A stretch of 64,000 nt of DNA from Bradyrhizobium sp. LTSP849. Lineage in GTDB: Bacteria; Pseudomonadota; Alphaproteobacteria; Rhizobiales; Xanthobacteraceae. Each line of letters opens with the position of its first letter. The first letter of the stretch is position 1. The position numbers and the translations under genes were made by a program. Positions 7,077-14,313 of this stretch are shown one piece after another. The notes under the pieces were generated by a model, which searched no databases, was not told the DNA's origin, and worked only from the letters and a program-made list of their open reading frames with translations. Location of the stretch: positions 53,923-117,922 of the forward strand of contig NZ_JYMR01000026.1 in assembly GCF_000938255.1 (NCBI RefSeq), read 5' to 3'.

Positions 7077-8354
7077 ATGCGCGTAACGAACAAGCTCACC
7101 GCTCTTGGCGTCACGCGCGCGAAGAAGCCAGGCCGCTATGCCGACGGCGGCGGGCTGTATCTTCAGGTGACCAACACCGGCAGCAAGTCATGGTTGTTTC
7201 GCTACATGCTGGCCGGCCAAGCGCGAGAGATGGGTCTCGGCTCAATTCAAACCTGGACACTTGCTGAGGCGCGCGACCGCGCGCGATCGCAGCGGCAGCT
7301 GCTGGACGACGACAAGGATCCTCTCGAAGTCCGCAAGCAGCGTGAGCAGGAGGCGGCTCTCGCCAAGGCCACGACGGTCACCTTCGAGGAATGCGCCTCC
7401 GATTACATCGAGGACCAAAAGCCCGGCTGGAAAAACGAGAAGCACGCCGAGCAATGGACGTCGACGCTGAAGAAGTGGGCATATCCGATCATCGGCAAGC
7501 TCCCGGTCGGCGGTGTCACGACTGACCTAGTGCTGAAGGTCTTGAAACAGCCCATCAGCGAAGAAGCTGACGCGGAGATCTTCTGGCTGGCAAGAACAGA
7601 GACTGCGAGCCGCGTTCGCGGCCGCGTCGAAAAGATCCTCGGCTGGGCGGGGACACGAAGGCTGCGCGCCGGCGACAATCCGGCCCGATGGAAAGGCCAT
7701 CTGGAGCACCTACTTCCGGCGCCGTCGACGGTTGCACCTGTCGAGCATCACAAGGCGCTCCCGTACAAAGAACTTCCGAGCTTCATGGCGGAACTACGTC
7801 GACGCGACAGCTTGAGCGCTCGCGCGCTCGAGTTCACGATCCTCACCGCCGTGAGGACGAGCGATACGATCGAGGCACCGCGTGCCGAAATTGATCGCGC
7901 CGATCGCTCCTGGACGATCGCAGCGGCGCGCCTGAAGGGGCGGCGGGGCCGCAGAAAGAGCGATCACAACGTGCCGCTGTCCGAGCGCGCGTTGAAGATC
8001 GTCGATGAGCTCTTGCAACATTCGGCGTTTCTTTTCGCGCATGAGAGCGGAGAGCCGCTCTCGAATATGGCTATGCTCGAGCTCCTCCAAGGCATGGGAT
8101 TTGGCGAGGACCTAACGGTCCATGGTTTCCGCTCAACCTTCAAGGATTGGTGCAGCGAGCAGACCAGCTACCCGAACGAGATGTCGGAACTCGCGCTTGC
8201 ACACACTGTCTCGGACAAAGTCGAAGCTGCCTATCGCCGCGGCGACATGCGCGAGAAACGACGTCGCATGATGGCGCACTGGGCACGGTACTGCGCATCA
8301 ACGCCCCGCGCGGAAGCGAGTGAAGCAGATCGAGTGGTAGCGTTGCGAGCTTAA
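7077..8354 (+). CDS. P4-type tyrosine integrase
   Basis: About 425 residues, with the N-terminal DUF4102 arm-binding domain (KLTALGVTRAKKPGRYADGGGLYLQV), a SAM-like core-binding domain at about 100-200 and a C-terminal catalytic domain. The catalytic set is complete: Arg260 (TAVRTSD), His349 and Arg352 (HGFRSTF), His376 (LAHTVSDK) and the nucleophile Tyr386 (EAAYRRGD). It should recombine the element's att site with the tRNA-Ser 3' end. The start is set at 7077 because family members begin a few residues before the KLTAL motif; ATG at 7056 and TTG at 7038 are alternatives. It appears functional. Confidence 0.93.
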   Translation: MRVTNKLTALGVTRAKKPGRYADGGGLYLQVTNTGSKSWLFRYMLAGQAREMGLGSIQTWTLAEARDRARSQRQLLDDDKDPLEVRKQREQEAALAKATTVTFEECASDYIEDQKPGWKNEKHAEQWTSTLKKWAYPIIGKLPVGGVTTDLVLKVLKQPISEEADAEIFWLARTETASRVRGRVEKILGWAGTRRLRAGDNPARWKGHLEHLLPAPSTVAPVEHHKALPYKELPSFMAELRRRDSLSARALEFTILTAVRTSDTIEAPRAEIDRADRSWTIAAARLKGRRGRRKSDHNVPLSERALKIVDELLQHSAFLFAHESGEPLSNMAMLELLQGMGFGEDLTVHGFRSTFKDWCSEQTSYPNEMSELALAHTVSDKVEAAYRRGDMREKRRRMMAHWARYCASTPRAEASEADRVVALRA

Positions 8355-8359
8355 GGCTT

Positions 8360-8387
8360 CCCCGTCGGCGCTGGAACGCCGACGGGG
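8360..8387 (+). terminator. hairpin after the integrase gene
   Basis: CCCCGTCGGCG and CGCCGACGGGG form a perfect 11-base-pair stem with a six-base loop, starting five bases after the integrase stop. There is no T tract. Confidence 0.6.
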
Positions 8388-8418
8388 CTCAACCACAACC
8401 GCACGCGGGAGGTGCGCA

Positions 8419-9387
8419 GTGGCAATGACCAAGATATCTGCCGAAAGGCAAACGTTCGCAAGTCCCCTGCCAGAGTGGACATCGCTTGCTCGTGCCCGTT
8501 TTTTGGTCGCGCGCGAGCCGATCAGCACCACAGCTCAATGGCTGGATTTTTGGGAAGAGAAAGGTCGCTTGATCCTTTCGCAGGTCGCTGCGGCAGATCA
8601 ACAGATCAAGTTGAGAAGGCCAGCCGATGATCTGAGACTCTCGTTTCGGCACGGCGACGCCATGTTGATATTGGATGGCACTTTCGGACGTGTGCTTGCC
8701 CGACCGCATAATGCGACGCAGAGCCTGCAGCTCCACTCATCGGAAGCATGTCGACGATGGAGGCTCGAGGCATCGTTTCCAAGATCGATGATGATCTTAA
8801 GTCAGGTCGCCGAGATGATATTGGGCAGCGCCGAAGCAGAGTTGCAGAGCGCGCTCGAAGAGGGCCGCTGCTCGCTTTGGGCAAGACCGCGCGATAATGC
8901 CGATTTCGAAGTCGTGCCTCCCGACCGGTGGCGCCTCTATCATTTGCGGCCGATCATCGTTCGCTCGGGCGAGAAACTCTTGGACGGCGGGCGGAGGCAA
9001 GTGTGGTCAAAGGCTGATCCAGTCGATGCAGATGGACCTAGCGGCGATGCACTCTATTCCATCCATGTCAGTGTCTATCCTATCGCTGCACCTGCACCCC
9101 GACCGTTTGAGGCCAAAGGGCGTACGGCCGCGCCAGGCGCGCGCCGAGGTGCGCCTCAGCTCTACGACTGGTCCAAGATCGAAGCGAAGATCCGCGCCAT
9201 GCTTCTCGCGAAGGGCTCTCCGCATCGAGCAAACCCGATGTGGACCAAGGAGAGGTTTCGGATCGATTTACTCGATTGGTGCGATCAGAATGGACTTGGA
9301 AGCCCATCGACGGCTGTGGTCGATGCGCACCTAAATCCGATAATTGCGGAACTTGAAAAACAGCGTCCTGCAAAGAAGTTACGGTAA
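8419..9387 (+). CDS. hypothetical protein of the element
   Basis: A 322-residue protein that I do not recognise. The start is GTG with GGAGG seven bases upstream; the ATG six bases later has poorer spacing. The N-terminal third is mixed alpha/beta. The middle contains short Trp/Arg-rich stretches (RRWRLEASF, DRWRLYHLRP). A low-complexity linker (APAPRPFEAKGRTAAPGARRG) precedes a helical ~75-residue C-terminal part that ends in a basic tail (KQRPAKKLR). There is no signal peptide or membrane segment. Placement just after the integrase suggests an accessory or regulatory role. Confidence 0.7.
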   Translation: MAMTKISAERQTFASPLPEWTSLARARFLVAREPISTTAQWLDFWEEKGRLILSQVAAADQQIKLRRPADDLRLSFRHGDAMLILDGTFGRVLARPHNATQSLQLHSSEACRRWRLEASFPRSMMILSQVAEMILGSAEAELQSALEEGRCSLWARPRDNADFEVVPPDRWRLYHLRPIIVRSGEKLLDGGRRQVWSKADPVDADGPSGDALYSIHVSVYPIAAPAPRPFEAKGRTAAPGARRGAPQLYDWSKIEAKIRAMLLAKGSPHRANPMWTKERFRIDLLDWCDQNGLGSPSTAVVDAHLNPIIAELEKQRPAKKLR

Positions 9388-9449
9388 TCCGGCAATTCCG
9401 GCAGATACCGAATTCCCGGATTGCCGGACGACATTTCAGAAAAACTCCG

Positions 9450-9492
9450 CTCTCTTCCGCTGCGTCGCTTCGCTGTTAAGCGCGGAAGAGAG
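9450..9492. promoter_or_regulatory. inverted repeat upstream of a small helix-turn-helix gene
   Basis: CTCTCTTCCGC (9450-9460) and GCGGAAGAGAG (9482-9492) are perfect 11-base inverted arms separated by 21 bases, ending 15 bases before the next start codon. They share the CTCTTCCGC core with the direct repeats near the integrase, so a common binding protein, perhaps the downstream small HTH protein, is possible. Confidence 0.45.
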
Positions 9493-9507
9493 ATGGGAGT
9501 TCTTCAC

Positions 9508-9783
9508 ATGACGACGATCAGTACGCACCAGGCGCCGATGTCGCTCGACGACTTCGTGCGCATCTTCTGCTTACCACCGATCGTACCGCCCAAACGGTGC
9601 CAAGAGATCCTCACCTGCAGCCATGCAAAGTTCTACGAGCTGCGGCAGGAAGGTAAGATCAGGATTGTGCCGCGACCTGGTGGCGAGAAGCCGAGAGATC
9701 GCCAACGCGGCGCTTCTGGCGGCCTAACTGGGGTGCCCGTCGAGGATCTGTATCAGCTTTGCGTTGCAGCGGTATCGCCGTGA
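9508..9783 (+). CDS. small helix-turn-helix / excisionase-like protein
   Basis: A 91-residue protein with a MerR/excisionase-like winged-helix pattern in the middle (CQEILTCSHAKFYELRQEGKIRIVPRPGG), where a helix pair is followed by a basic hairpin. GGGAG eight bases upstream of ATG 9508 supports this start rather than the in-frame one at 9421. Its stop overlaps the next gene's GTG by four bases. Proteins like this commonly act as recombination directionality factors or small repressors, and the integrase lies about 1.1 kb upstream. Confidence 0.65.
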   Translation: MTTISTHQAPMSLDDFVRIFCLPPIVPPKRCQEILTCSHAKFYELRQEGKIRIVPRPGGEKPRDRQRGASGGLTGVPVEDLYQLCVAAVSP

Positions 9784-10034
9784 CAGCGCGGATCTTCGCG
9801 TTCCCTCCTAGTCGCCGTCAGGACTATATCCGGCGCCAAGCGCGGATGATCGCGAGTATGAACGCGGTGTCTGGCGAGCGCTATCTGAGCCGCCAGATCG
9901 AGCAGCAGCGCGGCATCATGATCGGCCGCGGGATCGCTCCTCAGACGGTCCAGCGTGAACTCAAAGCGTTGGAGCGGGCCATCCGGGCCGCGATGTGGGG
10001 TGCTGTGCTGACGCCGGGCGGTGATGGCAGGTGA
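9780..10034 (+). CDS. DUF6074-like small protein
   Basis: An 84-residue protein that resembles the rhizobial DUF6074 family: it opens with a short ARIFAFPPSRRQ motif followed by a helical region (YLSRQIEQQRGIMIGRGIAP and on to LKALERAIRAAMW). It starts with GTG inside the previous stop (GTGA) and its own stop overlaps the next gene in the same way, so the three genes are translationally coupled. Members are common in rhizobial prophages; the function is unknown. Confidence 0.65.
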   Translation: MTARIFAFPPSRRQDYIRRQARMIASMNAVSGERYLSRQIEQQRGIMIGRGIAPQTVQRELKALERAIRAAMWGAVLTPGGDGR

Positions 10035-10681
10035 GTAAACCCGGACCGCTGACCGAGGAACATCCAGACCCGCAGCGGCGGCGTTCACGTCGGTTTATCG
10101 GCGCCGGCGAGATCCCCGGAAAAGCCGTGCGGTGGTCGAAGGCCTCCGATCGGGCCCGCAAGCTCGATCTCTGGCGGACGGCTGTCGGGCGTCACTTCGC
10201 CGGCTCAGCGCGCGTGCTGCGTGTCGCCTGGACGCTGGAATGGCTGTTCAACCTGCACCGTGGGTATGCATTCCCGACCGACGCGCGGCTGGCGCAGAAG
10301 CTCGGCATCCCGATCCTGAAGGTTCAGCAGGCGCTCCTCGACCTGGAACGGGCTGGTGCCATCGTGCGGGCTTCGGTCGTTCAGACCGACGGAAGGAAGC
10401 AGCGGCGCATCTGGCCGTCCACCGAATTGCCCAGCACCATATTCCCCGCCGTGGGGAATATGGATACTCCCCATGACGGGGTGAAACATATTCCCCACCG
10501 TGGGGAGACAGAAAGCTTAATAGAAAGAGCTGCCGTTCCAACACGCCGTCTCAGCACCACTCAGCAGGACGCCAAACGGACCGCCGAGCTGAGGGAGCAG
10601 GCAGAGGCCCGCCGTCTCGGCGGCGGGCCCGACACCACCACCACGAACGCGTTCGCCGGAGGCAAGTCGTGGCCTCGGTGA
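10031..10681 (+). CDS. replication-initiator-like helix-turn-helix protein with internal iterons
   Basis: A 216-residue protein starting with GTG overlapping the previous stop. Residues ~45-120 look like a winged-helix domain as found in phage replication initiators (VLRVAWTLEWLFNLHRGYAF, DARLAQKLGIPILKVQQALLDLERAGAIVRA). After it comes a stretch with an eight-residue periodicity (FPAVGN, TPHDGV, IPHRGE) that is the translation of three palindromic DNA repeats. The tail is basic and low in complexity. The layout, a DNA-binding domain with iteron-like repeats in its own gene, recalls lambda O, where the origin lies inside the initiator gene. The role in replication is inferred. Confidence 0.6.
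   Translation: MSKPGPLTEEHPDPQRRRSRRFIGAGEIPGKAVRWSKASDRARKLDLWRTAVGRHFAGSARVLRVAWTLEWLFNLHRGYAFPTDARLAQKLGIPILKVQQALLDLERAGAIVRASVVQTDGRKQRRIWPSTELPSTIFPAVGNMDTPHDGVKHIPHRGETESLIERAAVPTRRLSTTQQDAKRTAELREQAEARRLGGGPDTTTTNAFAGGKSWPR
10442..10507 (+). repeat. three iteron-like CCCC-N5-GGGG palindromes inside a coding region
   Basis: The palindromes lie at 10444-10456 (CCCCGCCGTGGGG), 10469-10481 (CCCCATGACGGGG) and 10493-10505 (CCCCACCGTGGGG), at 25- and 24-base intervals, with the outer two flanked by ATTC/GGAA-type extensions. An AT-rich patch (AGAAAGCTTAATAGAAAG) follows directly. The arrangement fits a replication origin bound by the encoding protein or an autoregulatory operator. Confidence 0.55.
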
Positions 10682-11119
10682 GCTTCGCGATTAGCCACAA
10701 CCTCAAAACCTGCGCCGCATGCATCCGCAGTGCATCTCGATGCACCCGATCATCGTCATCTCGCCAAGCTGACGGAAAGATTGCGCGCGAGCGCGATCGG
10801 ATGCACCGGCGCGCCCTTCGGCGCGCGGTCGGAGGGTCGGATGACGTCCGGGTCCTTCCCCGGTCCCTACGAAGCCGCGGGGCTCGCGCCACCGCTTTGC
10901 GTCTCTGCGTGCGAACCAATTTCGATAGGGGGGTAAGGAAGTGTTGCGCGCGCTGCTGATGGTTTCACCGCGGAATTCGCAGCGCTGCGACGTGCTGATC
11001 GCGTCGCTGTTGACGCGATCACTTGCTGACCCCCCTGAAGTTTTTTCTGCACTCAGCGAGATACGTCGCAGCTCAACGGCGCCCGCTCGCTGGTCGGTCG
11101 GAGAAGGACCCACGGCGCG
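10682..11119. other. 438-base stretch without a convincing gene
   Basis: Short open frames exist here (for example 10730-10936 and 10703-11290 on the other strand), but none has a ribosome site, recognisable motif or natural composition. GC-rich short inverted runs (GCGCGCCCTTCGGCGCGC near 10811-10828) suggest a hairpin. It may hold regulatory sequence for the following genes. Confidence 0.4.
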
Positions 11120-11491
11120 GTGACCGCCAAGCGCACCAGGACTGCCGAGGTCGACGCCCTGCGAGTCGAGATCGCAGAGGCGATGGCGGCGCAGGAGCAG
11201 CGGCATCAGCAGCAGATCGCCGAGGTGCGGAAGACGTCCGACATACTGGTCGCCGAGTATGCCGCCCTGCGGTTGTTGCTCCTGCGGCACGGCATCGCCG
11301 TGCCTCAGCCGCTGCTCGATAGCTCCTATGTGCTCCTGGCCGACTACGCCAAACTGAATTGCATCAGCCCCGACACGGTCTATTCGCGCATCCGTCGCGG
11401 CAAGGTCGTTGCCGAAAAGCGAGGAGGGCAGTGGTTCGTAAAATGCACAGATGCACAGGGTAGCCGTGCATCGCTACGGCAGCGTAGTTGA
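11120..11491 (+). CDS. coiled-coil plus helix-turn-helix small protein
   Basis: A 123-residue protein starting with GTG. Residues ~8-60 form a predicted coiled coil (EVDALRVEIAEAMAAQEQRH and on). Residues ~70-110 form a winged helix of the excisionase/HTH_17 type (VLLADYAKLNCISPDTVYSR, with IRRGKVVAEKRGGQWFV). The combination of a dimerising helix and a DNA-binding end suggests a small regulator or a terminase-small-subunit-like DNA-recognition protein. I cannot choose between these. Confidence 0.6.
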   Translation: MTAKRTRTAEVDALRVEIAEAMAAQEQRHQQQIAEVRKTSDILVAEYAALRLLLLRHGIAVPQPLLDSSYVLLADYAKLNCISPDTVYSRIRRGKVVAEKRGGQWFVKCTDAQGSRASLRQRS

Positions 11492-11496
11492 GGCCC

Positions 11497-11730
11497 ATGG
11501 ACGAAATTCAAAAGCTCGAAGCCAAGCTCCGCCGCGCCGAGGCCGAATACGCGGCCCTCTACGCCCAGCTGGTCTCGGCAAAGGCTGCGAAGATGTCGCT
11601 GGCCGAGAAGGTCGTCATCGCCGGCAAGAAGCGGCGCGGCGAAATATCGTCGGACAGTTTGCCGCCAAAGGGTTCGCTAGCGCGCGGCGTTGTGGATGCC
11701 GGAAAGCGCCGGAGGGGAGAGATCGAATGA
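11497..11730 (+). CDS. small protein with two copies of a scaffold-tail motif
   Basis: A 77-residue protein. The first 30 residues are a helical coiled-coil segment (EIQKLEAKLRRAEAEYAALY). Then come two copies of the 16-residue motif LAxxVVxAGK[KR]RRGEI at residues 35-50 and 61-76, and it ends right after the second. The same motif closes the next gene's product. Its stop overlaps the next ATG (ATGA). The basic helix-plus-turn motif could be a capsid-binding tail as in scaffolding proteins, making this a candidate capsid-assembly modifier. This is inference from the shared motif only. Confidence 0.6.
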   Translation: MDEIQKLEAKLRRAEAEYAALYAQLVSAKAAKMSLAEKVVIAGKKRRGEISSDSLPPKGSLARGVVDAGKRRRGEIE

Positions 11731-12329
11731 CCGACAAGAAGAAGCCGGCTCCTCGCACATCGGTCCCGCAGTCCGGCTATGCGAGCACGCTCGCACGCCT
11801 GGCCTCGTTTGGGCTCGGCGCCAAGAAAAAGGCCGAGGAAGACGACGAGAACGAGGACGACAAGGCTGAGGACGAGGAGGACGGCAAGGCCAAAAAGAAG
11901 GGCAAGGCTCGCTCGAAGGACAACGACGATGATGTCGATCCGGACTCGGATGACGACGAGGAGCTCGACGACGACGACGCCGACGATGAAGACGAAGACG
12001 ACAAGAAGGACAAGAAAGCGTCCGCAGCCCGCGGCCGCGAGCGCGGTCGGATCTCCGCGATCATCAACTCGCGCGCTGCACAGCGCTCTGACACGCATCG
12101 CGCGATGGCGATGAACCTCGCGCTTTCCACCGAGCTGACGCGCGCGGAAGCGATCATCGTGTTGAACCAGACGCCGGCGCCGGCAAAGCCCGCCGGACAG
12201 GCCGCGCGCGATCGCCTCAACACTGCACCCAATCCGGACGTCGGCAGCGGTGATGGCGGGAACGGATCCGGTCCCACGCTCGCTCAGCAGGTCATCGCGG
12301 CGGGCAAGAAGCGACGCGGCGAGATTTAG
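11727..12329 (+). CDS. scaffold-like acidic protein without a protease domain
   Basis: A 200-residue protein. The centre (~35-100) is a run of Asp, Glu and Lys, typical of flexible acidic linkers in phage capsid maturation proteins. Residues ~105-150 (RERGRISAIINSRAAQ...MAMNLALSTELTRAEAIIVLNQTPA) resemble the conserved C-terminal scaffold segment of phage S49/ClpP-type capsid proteases. It ends with the motif LAQQVIAAGKKRRGEI, also found twice in the preceding small protein. No protease domain and no major capsid gene follow. In an intact phage this would guide head assembly; here it may act on a helper phage or be a relic. Confidence 0.6.
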   Translation: MTDKKKPAPRTSVPQSGYASTLARLASFGLGAKKKAEEDDENEDDKAEDEEDGKAKKKGKARSKDNDDDVDPDSDDDEELDDDDADDEDEDDKKDKKASAARGRERGRISAIINSRAAQRSDTHRAMAMNLALSTELTRAEAIIVLNQTPAPAKPAGQAARDRLNTAPNPDVGSGDGGNGSGPTLAQQVIAAGKKRRGEI

Positions 12330-12340
12330 GGGGATCGAAA

Positions 12341-12649
12341 ATGCCAGTGACGTCCTTCGTGATGGTCAGCTTTGGTTACAAGTCCGGAAAAGCGATCCAA
12401 GTCGTGTCTTCGCAGAAGATGACGGCGCCGGGAGTGTCTTCAATCTCGGCACCACCTGCTCTTGGCTACAAAAATCCAACGGTCTCCTTCTTCGGAGCTG
12501 GCTGGTTTTATTTTGCGATTGGTCAGAACCCAGACGCTACAAAAGATCCGCGCGGTTTTTACGATGCTGGCTACAGCAACGGCAACGGCCCGTGGGAAAT
12601 AGAAGTGCAGCCAGGCGATAAGTTTTCATGGGCGCCTACTGACCCGTAG
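12341..12649 (+). CDS. hypothetical small phage protein
   Basis: A 102-residue protein with a good start (AGGGGG about seven bases before ATG). It lacks charged stretches, is rich in Gly, Ser, Pro and aromatics (GAGWFYFAIG, RGFYDAGYSNGNGPWEIEV), and looks all-beta. That composition fits a virion surface or decoration protein, but I recognise no family. Codon use is more AT-rich than in its neighbours. Confidence 0.55.
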   Translation: MPVTSFVMVSFGYKSGKAIQVVSSQKMTAPGVSSISAPPALGYKNPTVSFFGAGWFYFAIGQNPDATKDPRGFYDAGYSNGNGPWEIEVQPGDKFSWAPTDP

Positions 12650-12660
12650 GAGGGCGTGTG

Positions 12661-12885
12661 ATGCCAACGATCGACGACGCCAAGCGCGCACCGCCCGGAC
12701 ATTTCTGGCCGCCGGGATCACAGGAAGCCCAGCAGATCGCGCGCGAACAGCGCGAGCGGGAACTGGCCCGCTTCGATCAAGCTGTGCAGGCGGCTGCGAA
12801 GCGCCTGGCTGCGGCCGCGCCGATTGGCGAGCAACAGCCCGAAGCGCCGCAGCCCTCCAACGAGATCCAGAGCGGAGCGCAATGA
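12661..12885 (+). CDS. hypothetical small phage protein
   Basis: A 74-residue protein. AGGAGGG six bases before ATG 12661 selects that start over the GTG immediately before it. A Pro-rich opening (APPGHFWPPGSQ) precedes a charged helix (EAQQIAREQRERELARFDQA) and a disordered Pro/Gln tail. Its stop overlaps the next ATG by four bases. Not recognised; possibly a head-tail or tail-assembly accessory protein. Confidence 0.55.
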   Translation: MPTIDDAKRAPPGHFWPPGSQEAQQIAREQRERELARFDQAVQAAAKRLAAAAPIGEQQPEAPQPSNEIQSGAQ

Positions 12886-13469
12886 TGGTAAGCATCACCG
12901 AATTCGGGCCTCAGCAAAACCTCGATGGTGGCGTCACGATCGCGACCGCGGCGCCCACGGCGCCGGCGGACTTCGTCTTTCCGAAGTCGGCCGAACTGCG
13001 CAAGCTAGAGGCCCTGGTCTATCGGCTGCGCCCCCGCCTCGATCTCCGCGCCGATCGAGACTTCCTCACGTTGAACCATGCCAAAGAATTCGCGCACTCG
13101 CTTGAGGCGTTATCCTGGATGGGGCGTCGCGCCGATGTCGACCACTCCCGATCGATTATATGGTGGACGGACTATGCTCGCGATCTGCTGCGCGAGGCCG
13201 GTATCGAGGCTCAATTGCCGCGTCACCTCTTCCTCGCCGCGATGCTCGCGTGCGGCGACGTCCCGTATTCCAGAAACGCGCTGGGTCTCACGCTGGCACA
13301 TACCGGCGCGCCGGCCACGAACGCCTGGCGCGATGTTTTGGAGACACGGGCAGTGCGGCCCGCATCGCCAGAGCAAGCGGTGCGCGGCGGCCTTGAGCCG
13401 GGACAGGTGCGCGTTGCCGAGCTGATGCATCACGACCTCCCTGGCCTGATATCGACGGAAACGCGATGA
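12882..13469 (+). CDS. hypothetical phage protein
   Basis: A 195-residue soluble protein. The start is ATG overlapping the upstream stop, with a second ATG three bases on. The middle is helical with aromatics (LTLNHAKEFAHSLEALSWMG, SIIWWTDYARDLLREAGIEA). I recognise no family. It sits between the scaffold-like genes and the tail chaperones, where head-completion or neck genes usually lie. Confidence 0.55.
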   Translation: MMVSITEFGPQQNLDGGVTIATAAPTAPADFVFPKSAELRKLEALVYRLRPRLDLRADRDFLTLNHAKEFAHSLEALSWMGRRADVDHSRSIIWWTDYARDLLREAGIEAQLPRHLFLAAMLACGDVPYSRNALGLTLAHTGAPATNAWRDVLETRAVRPASPEQAVRGGLEPGQVRVAELMHHDLPGLISTETR

Positions 13470-13558
13470 CTTCTTTTGTGCATCCCGTTCCGAGGCGGGT
13501 GCGCAAGATGGCGAGCCGGTACTCCTATTCCGGCACGTCGGGGCGGCCGATGTCGTGA
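13466..13558 (+). CDS. possible 30-residue peptide
   Basis: A short frame (MTSFVHPVPRRVRKMASRYSY and nine more residues) begins with ATG inside the previous stop (ATGA) and ends in a TGA that overlaps a GTG, continuing the four-base overlap pattern of this operon. It is basic. There is no independent support beyond the coupled start and stop. Confidence 0.3.
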   Translation: MTSFVHPVPRRVRKMASRYSYSGTSGRPMS

Positions 13559-13837
13559 TCCATCGAGCCGCCCACAAATTCCGTTTCGCGATCTCGAGCC
13601 GCCAGGGAGTGGATCGCGAAGAAGGGGAAGCGGCGCTGCGTTTCGGACCTGGGCGCAGCGCCGCCAACCTCTCATCTTTTCGCGGCGCGTTGCGTTCTTC
13701 GTCGTCCGCAGCGCCGCGTTGCCGCCGGGAACTTATCTTGTCCGCCCGGCCTCGGGGGTCGCGCGCGTTATGCGCGCGGCCCTCAGCTATTTCGATGCGG
13801 CTTCGCGCCGCTGGCCCGAAAATGAGGAAATAGAAAC
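13559..13837 (+). other. ambiguous coding stretch before the tail chaperone
   Basis: Two overlapping plus frames remain open here. One starts at GTG 13555 and ends at 13833; its product is Arg/Ser-rich and looks unnatural. The other ends at 13841 in a stop overlapping the next ATG and finishes with a natural-looking segment (RVMRAALSYFDAASRRWPEN), but it lacks a clear start. A small gene in the second frame, or a frameshifted one, is likely; I cannot set its ends. Confidence 0.3.
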
Positions 13838-14173
13838 ATGACCAAGCGCGTCGAGAATGTCAGCGAAGAGAATAAACCGGAGACGCTGGCTCCGTATCCG
13901 CTGTTGAAGCCGATCAAGTCCTATGGTGATGAGGTCAGGTCAATCCTGATGCGGAAGCCGAATGGCAGCGATCTGCTGGCGATCGGCAATCCCGTGATTT
14001 TCTCGCCGCATATCGATCCGCCGCGCCTCGAGCACGATCTCTCCAAGGTGCTGCAGATGGTGGCGAGGATCTCGACGCCGAGCATCCCGTCGACATCGCT
14101 GGCGGAGCTTGACCCGCAGGACATCGTTGGGCTGGCGTGGCACATCTCTCCGTTTTTTACTCCGGCGAGGTAG
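13838..14173 (+). CDS. phage tail assembly chaperone (P2 gpE-like, short form)
   Basis: A 111-residue protein just upstream of the tape measure gene, the usual place of tail assembly chaperones. Features such as a conserved central region (PNGSDLLAIGN) and a closing ELDPQDIVGLAWHISPFF fit the gpE/Phage_TAC group. Near its 3' end lies a run of six T (14153-14158). A -1 shift there joins a second frame that stays open to the tape measure start and gives a ~158-residue fusion, as in P2 E/E'. ATG overlaps the end of the preceding frame. Confidence 0.7.
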   Translation: MTKRVENVSEENKPETLAPYPLLKPIKSYGDEVRSILMRKPNGSDLLAIGNPVIFSPHIDPPRLEHDLSKVLQMVARISTPSIPSTSLAELDPQDIVGLAWHISPFFTPAR

Positions 14174-14313
14174 AGGCCGATATCGACGACTGCCTAGACC
14201 TCGCCTTGATCTACAAATGCGATCCGTTCGTGTTTCTCAGCCTTCCGAGACACGCGGTTGACGTGCTTTACGGCCGGACGCTGGTTCGGCTGAAGATGAT
14301 GCAGGAGCACTGA
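14158..14313 (+). CDS. -1 frameshift extension of the tail chaperone (E' part)
   Basis: Read in the -1 frame from the T run, this stretch gives 51 residues beginning YSGEVEADIDDCLDLALIYK and ending LVRLKMMQEH. It is natural in composition with an acidic then hydrophobic helix pattern, and its stop overlaps the tape measure ATG at 14313. It has no start codon or ribosome site of its own. In tailed phages such an extension recruits the tape measure protein, while the short form coats it. Confidence 0.68.
   Translation, partial: YSGEVEADIDDCLDLALIYKCDPFVFLSLPRHAVDVLYGRTLVRLKMMQEH

Noticed and set aside
10442..10507. A CRISPR array
   Set aside because: Only three short palindromic units within a coding frame, no spacers of constant length, and no cas genes in the window.
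10730..10936. A short plus frame after the initiator-like gene
   Set aside because: No ribosome site, no recognisable motif, and the other frames are equally open; kept only as an unassigned stretch.
13555..13833. A 92-codon frame beginning with GTG in the coupled phage operon
   Set aside because: The start overlaps the previous stop as in real genes, but the product is almost only Arg, Ser, Ala and Pro, and a different frame looks more natural at the 3' end.
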